A DNA stretch of 64,000 nucleotides from Norana najaformis. Taxonomy: Eukaryota; Annelida; Clitellata; Crassiclitellata; Hormogastridae. The stretch spans positions 32,777,989 to 32,841,988 of the forward strand of contig OZ029915.1 in NCBI GenBank assembly GCA_964023275.1. Reading direction: 5' to 3'. Numbering within the stretch: the first letter of the stretch is position 1; the number at the start of each line of letters is the position of its first letter. Shown here piece by piece: positions 58,971 to 64,000 of the stretch. The notes beneath the pieces are model-generated. The model searched no databases. It had not been told where the DNA came from and saw nothing but the letters and a program-made list of their open reading frames with translations. The translations under genes and the position numbers were made by a program.

Positions 58971-59992
58971 GGTAGTAATTTTTACCATCACTAATAATAT
59001 TAAAAGTTATTACAGATAGCATATTTCAAATATTACATGCATGTTATCTGGAACAATAACTTTTTAAATATAATCAACAAAAATTCAAGTTAATTCAACT
59101 CTGAGATCAACCACCATATCCAAATGTATATAAATATATGTATGTATATGCATAATAGTATCACACAAAAATAATGAGCAGACTTCCTGGTATTGACCTG
59201 CTCTGGCCGAATACTCGTGCTATAGGTTGATGCTCTTTGCATGAAATTCCGGTGTCACAGAAATTGCTAATTTATGTGTACAGTGTATATGCAACATGTG
59301 CATGTATATTGACTTAAACATTGCATTATAGAAACAAAAACTGCTTGGTAAAAGGTTGAAAGATGGTGTTTACAGATGCTTTTAAACGATGCAGAGTTTG
59401 CAGTCTTAAGTGTTGTTCGCAAACAGTGCCAATTAAGCTTTGGTCCCTTTGGAGTTGTAGGTGTAGTCAGTAACCAAAACTGCTCAGCAACTTTGAACTT
59501 TCATTGAAGTCATTCATGTAAAGCAAAAAAAATACAACAGAGCTTCAGGACATTGTACATTAATGTAAGATTCCAAGAAAATATCACCATGAAAATATTT
59601 ACAAATTACATACGTACATAATTCACAAGCACATACTGGCAACTTCAGCTTTAAAACAATAGCAAGCTGATTATCTCTGCATTTTGTGACAACATATTAG
59701 TATTGCTAGGGCCAGGCTTGAAAGGATAACGTTTTACTGGTGAGAAAATAACATTCTTATTGCTGGTGAACCAGTAAAATTTGTGGCGGGTCCATCACAA
59801 ATTAATGCCACAATTCTAACATTAATTGCTTGAAGACTGTTTATGGCCTCGAGAGCAGTTTGATTTGACATCTATCGCAATTCCATCGACAAGAAAGTAT
59901 GCTACTGGCAGCTTTCATGCAAATTTAATGGAACAATCAACATTAAAACTTCAGTGGCTACAAGTGTAATGTTATCAATTCCTGCACTCAAA
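58971..59992. other. Intergenic DNA, nothing recognised
   Basis: AT-rich, no recognised coding or repeat similarity apart from a short TATATGTATG run near 59130. Confidence 0.5.
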
Positions 59993-60339
59993 ACAAGACT
60001 TTTTGGACATTAAGTGCTAAAGCTTAGTCATTTATGTCATTGCGCCAAGCGCATCGTCCTTTAGGCTTTAAGACATTGCGCGTGGCGAATTGATCGTCAC
60101 GGATTTCATTCAACATTTGAGGCGCTATGTACATTTGAGATTTAAAACTGTTTTCACGTCGTCTGTGGGTGAAAGATTAAATTAGGTTTGTGGAAACAAA
60201 TTATCTTGTCCTCGCTGCACTGCATATTTTGTGATGGAATCTTGCAAACAGATAACTGTTTGCACGCAGATCATTAACATTGCTGCTTAGCTTCCATTCA
60301 TAGGTTACATCATTGTTTGCAATGTTTTACTTAGCATTA

Positions 60340-60412
60340 TGTATGTAGGCCTATGTATGCATGTATGTATATATGTATGTATGCACGCATGTATATATGT
60401 ATTTATGTATCC
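60340..60412. repeat. TATG microsatellite in the duplicate
   Basis: Counterpart of 31708-31762, with TGTATGTATATATGTATG-type runs, expanded relative to the gene B copy. Confidence 0.7.
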
Positions 60413-61321
60413 GTCTATTTACATAGCGCCCTTTAAGAACCTCATCAAGGCGCTAAGTAAGTTCTATAATTCTTTAGGGTATACTTAACTGGGCTGACAG
60501 CACCACGTTGGTGACTCTTTGCATCCCCATTCTGGGCATCTCATGATGGTTATGTGACGACGCCATGGCACTGGATGACTCACACACTTATTTCCCATTG
60601 AACTTACTTATTTCCACCCACTTATTTTGTGGTTTAGGACACTGAAGCTAAGGGTCAGAGTCCAGATAAAATTTAAATAAGGCGAATGAGATAGGTATGT
60701 TGTAACAATGTGCAGTGGGTGACTTTTCTTTCAACAGCATGAAGCTGGTTCTGTTGAAATGTTTGATCATCTTGTCAAAGAGAACGAATTGACACAAGAG
60801 TTTAAAACTCATCTGAAAATTACGAGTGACACGGAACTAGAAACAGAGTTGACTTTTATCAAAGAGCTAATATCAGGAAAGAAAGGAAAAGTAAGTTTAT
60901 GTTGTTCCTTCTAACTTTTCAGACACGCTGCTAGTTTTGACAAACTACAAAAAGTACGTAGGGAAGATTTTTAATTAGTATATTTAGGTATAATAAATAT
61001 TATTATTACTATTATTGTAATCATAAATCTTCATTGCCATCATTATTGTCATAGTAGGACCCGGGTGTGAGGCACAGATGAATATTCACCAGGAACAGAG
61101 ATTGAGTTATGCTTAGTTCTGCCCAATATAAAATTATTTAAACATTATATACATGCATATTTCAATGAATGCAGTAAGTAAATTTATACTACTTAATTTA
61201 TTTTGTTAGTGAAGTTTTTTGGTTCTTATTACAAAGGTTCTGCTTGCTCAAGTCCAATTGGACTATAGGCCTATTAAGTCGATTATTCGTCTTTTCAAGT
61301 AGCATTCCATGTGACATAGGT

Positions 61322-61693
61322 CAGCGCTTCCCAAGCTTCTCAGTATTGCGGACTGGCTTCCCAAACTTTTCAATGTCACGAACCGGCAGGAATTTTCCCA
61401 TTATTCATTATTCCGCTTTTTCGAGCATCTAAAATTTCCTATATTCCTAAGACATGTTTTAAAATCGTGTTAAATGCATTATTAGCCAATTCTATGACTA
61501 ATTGCCCTTTAAAATGCTAGCCTAATAAGTGTTTTGTTAGGACTTTTAAAAATATAATAGTTCTTTCTAATTTATGTGAGAAATATGGCGGAACCATTTC
61601 TTCATTATCTGTTTTCTGAAAATGGTTGCGAACTGGAAACAGAGTGCTCGCGGACCGACACCGGTCCGCGGACCACCATTTTGAGAAGTGCTG
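61322..61693. mobile_element. hAT-type MITE unique to copy C
   Basis: 372-bp insert relative to the gene B copy. Ends CAGCGCTTCCCAA and, on the complement, CAGCACTTCTCAA, a typical hAT terminal repeat. The flanks ACATAGGT (61314-61321) and ACATCGGA (61694-61701) match at 6 of 8 positions, consistent with a decayed 8-bp target duplication. A GGACCGACACCGGTCCG hairpin lies near its right end. No coding capacity. Confidence 0.85.
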
Positions 61694-63402
61694 ACATCGG
61701 AGGCCCAAATAAGCAGAACATGGTTCTTTCTGGGTCTGCCTGTTGTATCCCACATGTATTTTTATGTAATGTATTTTATGCTGTTTTTCTTTTGTGGAGT
61801 AATAAATGAAATTAAATGAAAAACATACTAGAGTAAAATGATATATTGGAAGTTCTTAACACATGATTTAAATGTTGATGCTGAATCAGCAAGTTGGGCC
61901 TGAAGTGGTGAGTCTGTCATTATTAGACTGTAGTGGGGCCTTAGCAGCTGTTGGGCTATAGCTAACGAAAGTCTATTTGCTGCATATAGACAGATCATTT
62001 TGAACAGTTACTTTTGATTTAAGAACTTGCTTTGAATTTTATGTTTGTAATAGAATGGCTGTTGGGAAATGAAAGGCAGGTCCGAAGAGAAGACTTTTCT
62101 CTATGATGTATGTCTCCAAATTTGTTTTGTTTTCGAGTTTTTCTAACAAGTTTTGAAAAGAATGCATTTGCTTGAACATGTTTGACTGATGTGCAAATTT
62201 TGCACCACACAGCAAACCAGTGATGGCACAAAAATGCATATTTCAATTTCCAACTTAGATTTGTCATTTGTGTCCATTTTAGGCTATTTATATGCCCGTA
62301 TGTAAGTCTACATTGATTTAGTGATTTCTTTATTTTGCATTTTATATTTAGCACGAAGAGAAGAGTTATGAAAAGTTGATATTTTTTAGCAGTTTGAAAT
62401 GATGAAACATTCTCTCTCTACTTTTGGCTGCAATTAATTCCTGCTTTGGGATGGATTAATCCCAGCCAAAAACATTAGAACCTACTTTTCAAAGTTTGTA
62501 CACCTACCCCTTGAAGCATCACCCATACTATTACTAGTGTTTTGCTTTTATGTTTTTCTGATGGTCACATGCACAGCAGTTTGAGAGCCTCTGAAGGCAA
62601 TACAATTTTAAACCCTCGATTACATTATGTTACCACATTGCCATAAAACCAGGAAAGGTTTGAAATGTTCCAACAGATGATGAGTTTCATTTTAGCTCTC
62701 TTTACTTCTGCTGCAGGTGATTGCAAATAAGGAAAATGGAATCGATGTCGACAAGTGTGATTACTTTCCCAGAGACTGCTACTATTGGGTCTGCCAAACA
62801 GCGTCAGTCATCAGCTTCTTGTGAGATTTGCTCGTGTTTTGAACATCACTAAAGAAAACCAGCTTGCCTCCAAGCAAATCTGTTACCGTGATAAGGTGTG
62901 TTTATCTTTCCTACATTTTTTTGGTTTTCATTATGAACTAGTATTTACATTCATTTCTGTTCATACCGGGTAATATTATTCTTCTTTGTTGATTACCTTT
63001 CTGTGCCGGTTTTTTGGCTAAAGTGTATATTCCTACAATTCACTGCAAATGAATAATAGGAGATTGTTTAAATTTACCATTTTTCAGTGTTGAATAAAAC
63101 CATAATGTATGGAAAATGTATGGAATTCTCAATACAAATATACATTGTTGATTTATGTACTTTTTGACAAATTGAAAATTGTAAACTATGCATTTTACTT
63201 TGCAATTATTATCTATAATAAATGTGCTAAGAGTACACATTTTCAATGAAGTTGCTAAAGGTAAAAAATTATAAATAATTCAGAGATTTTATTGCACAGT
63301 CTAAAGTTACATCAGGACCTAACATAGTATGACTCCTATTCAAAGAGGCAGTAGTACTGAAAGATCTCACCAAATAATTAATTTAAAAAAATAATGTTGT
63401 GC

Positions 63403-63492
63403 AGTCTGTGTAAGAAGACTTTGAAATATGAAAGGCTTATGTACATGTCATGCATATATGCCTTTCATATTCAAAATTTTCTTATACAGACT
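63403..63492. repeat. Hairpin element in copy C
   Basis: Counterpart of 33894-33984: CAGTCTGTGTAAGAAGA pairs with the complement of TTTTCTTATACAGACT. The palindrome is retained in both duplicates despite nearby changes. Confidence 0.8.
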
Positions 63493-64000
63493 TTATAAAC
63501 TCGACCTTATTTTTGTATACATTGTATAAAAGGAAATATGTTTGTCTGCAGGAAGCTCCTAACGTGTATGGAATGTTCTACACCCGCCATCAACTTCATC
63601 AAAGAGCCTATAAGCACAAGACAGTGAAGGCTGTAGAATGCATGTAAGGATTTGTGAACTATTGGTACAGTGTTTTTCAGTTTAGTTCTGTTATTGGAAT
63701 AGTCATCGTTATTGTACTCAACAATTGACAAGCATTCAAGTTTACAATCAATAAGCACTGTTCCAACAAAGTTATTAAGCCACAGAGGCTTTAGTAGTCA
63801 CTCTTATTCTACAGGATAGTGACTATGTGTCCCTTCAGTTAGGCACAATGAGAAACATATGTATACATTATGGCACAATATTGGTTGAATGTTTAAAAAT
63901 TAGGTTCAAATTATTTTTTAAATGATATTTAGCACTGTCAAGGTTATGCCATCTTTTAATGAACCCCTGCAATTTTCCCTTAGTTTCATGGATGCTTATT

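Larger units (their letters stand above)
60738..63643 (+). pseudogene. SAMHD1-like partial copy C, frameshifted
   Basis: Four exons homologous to gene B: 60738-60890, 62054-62107, 62717-62895 and 63552-63643, all with intact GT/AG borders. The third is 179 bases instead of 180: one T is lost after the FPRDCYY codons, breaking the frame. The catalytic segment reads [13 protein letters not shown], with Trp to Cys and Ala to Pro changes at positions conserved in A and B. No allosteric, HD or start exons precede it, because the duplication begins inside intron 4 of B. The right part may continue past the window. Each of these points argues for a pseudogene. Confidence 0.85.
59993..64000 (+). repeat. 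Segmental duplication, copy to the right of tubulin
   Basis: Matches 31378-34950 in order and orientation, introns included, and still matches at the right edge of the window, so the true end is not seen. It carries a MITE (61322-61693) and additional intronic sequence around 62200-62480 absent from the gene B copy. Confidence 0.9.

Noticed and set aside
60738..63643. Copy C as a functional third SAMHD1-like gene
   Set aside because: It lacks start, allosteric and HD exons, and has a frameshift plus changes at conserved residues.

Overview
This is eukaryotic genomic DNA from an animal, most likely a marine invertebrate. The genes are split by GT/AG introns, the beta-tubulin is animal-like, and the intergenic and intronic DNA is packed with LINEs, a tRNA-derived SINE, a Ty3-type LTR retrotransposon, hAT-like elements and MITEs. 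I could not fix the species from sequence alone. Nothing prokaryotic is present.

The main theme is a plus-strand cluster of SAMHD1-like (HD-domain dNTP triphosphohydrolase) genes. Copy A (3005-12102) shows its last 11 exons; its 5' exons lie off the left edge. Copy B (20132-41104) can be assembled completely from 13 exons into a 515-residue protein with all phases consistent. It lacks a SAM domain, keeps the HD catalytic residues, begins with a four-codon exon (M-E-A-K) behind a TATA box, and ends in a hydrophobic segment that looks like a C-terminal membrane anchor. Copy C (60738-63643, running to the right edge) is a partial duplicate of the middle of B. It has a one-base deletion in the exon that carries the catalytic Asp, so it is a pseudogene as far as visible. 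The B/C similarity extends through introns: 31.38-34.95 kb matches 59.99-64.0 kb.

Between B and C is a complete four-exon beta-tubulin gene (53857-57414, 446 residues) with a TATA box, a poly(A) signal, a MITE and a long AT tract in intron 1, and a tandem duplication just past its 3' end.

Mobile DNA by region: 0.3-1.3 kb LINE remnant (minus); 6-11 kb SINE-like repeat copies and LINE inserts inside gene A introns; 14-17.6 kb several LINE pieces and an LTR/promoter-like block; 20.8-21.7 kb a polypyrimidine satellite inside B intron 1; 25.77-30.37 kb an intact, apparently young Ty3-type retrotransposon (identical 179-bp LTRs, 5-bp target duplication, one 1338-codon gag-pol frame) inside intron 4 of gene B; 42-51.8 kb LINEs, a hAT transposase remnant and a SINE inserted in a LINE; 61.3-61.7 kb a hAT-type MITE found only in copy C. 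The most interesting signals are the tail-anchored SAMHD1-like paralogue, the duplicated splice acceptor before its membrane tail, and the young retroelement sitting in a gene whose vertebrate relatives restrict retroelements.
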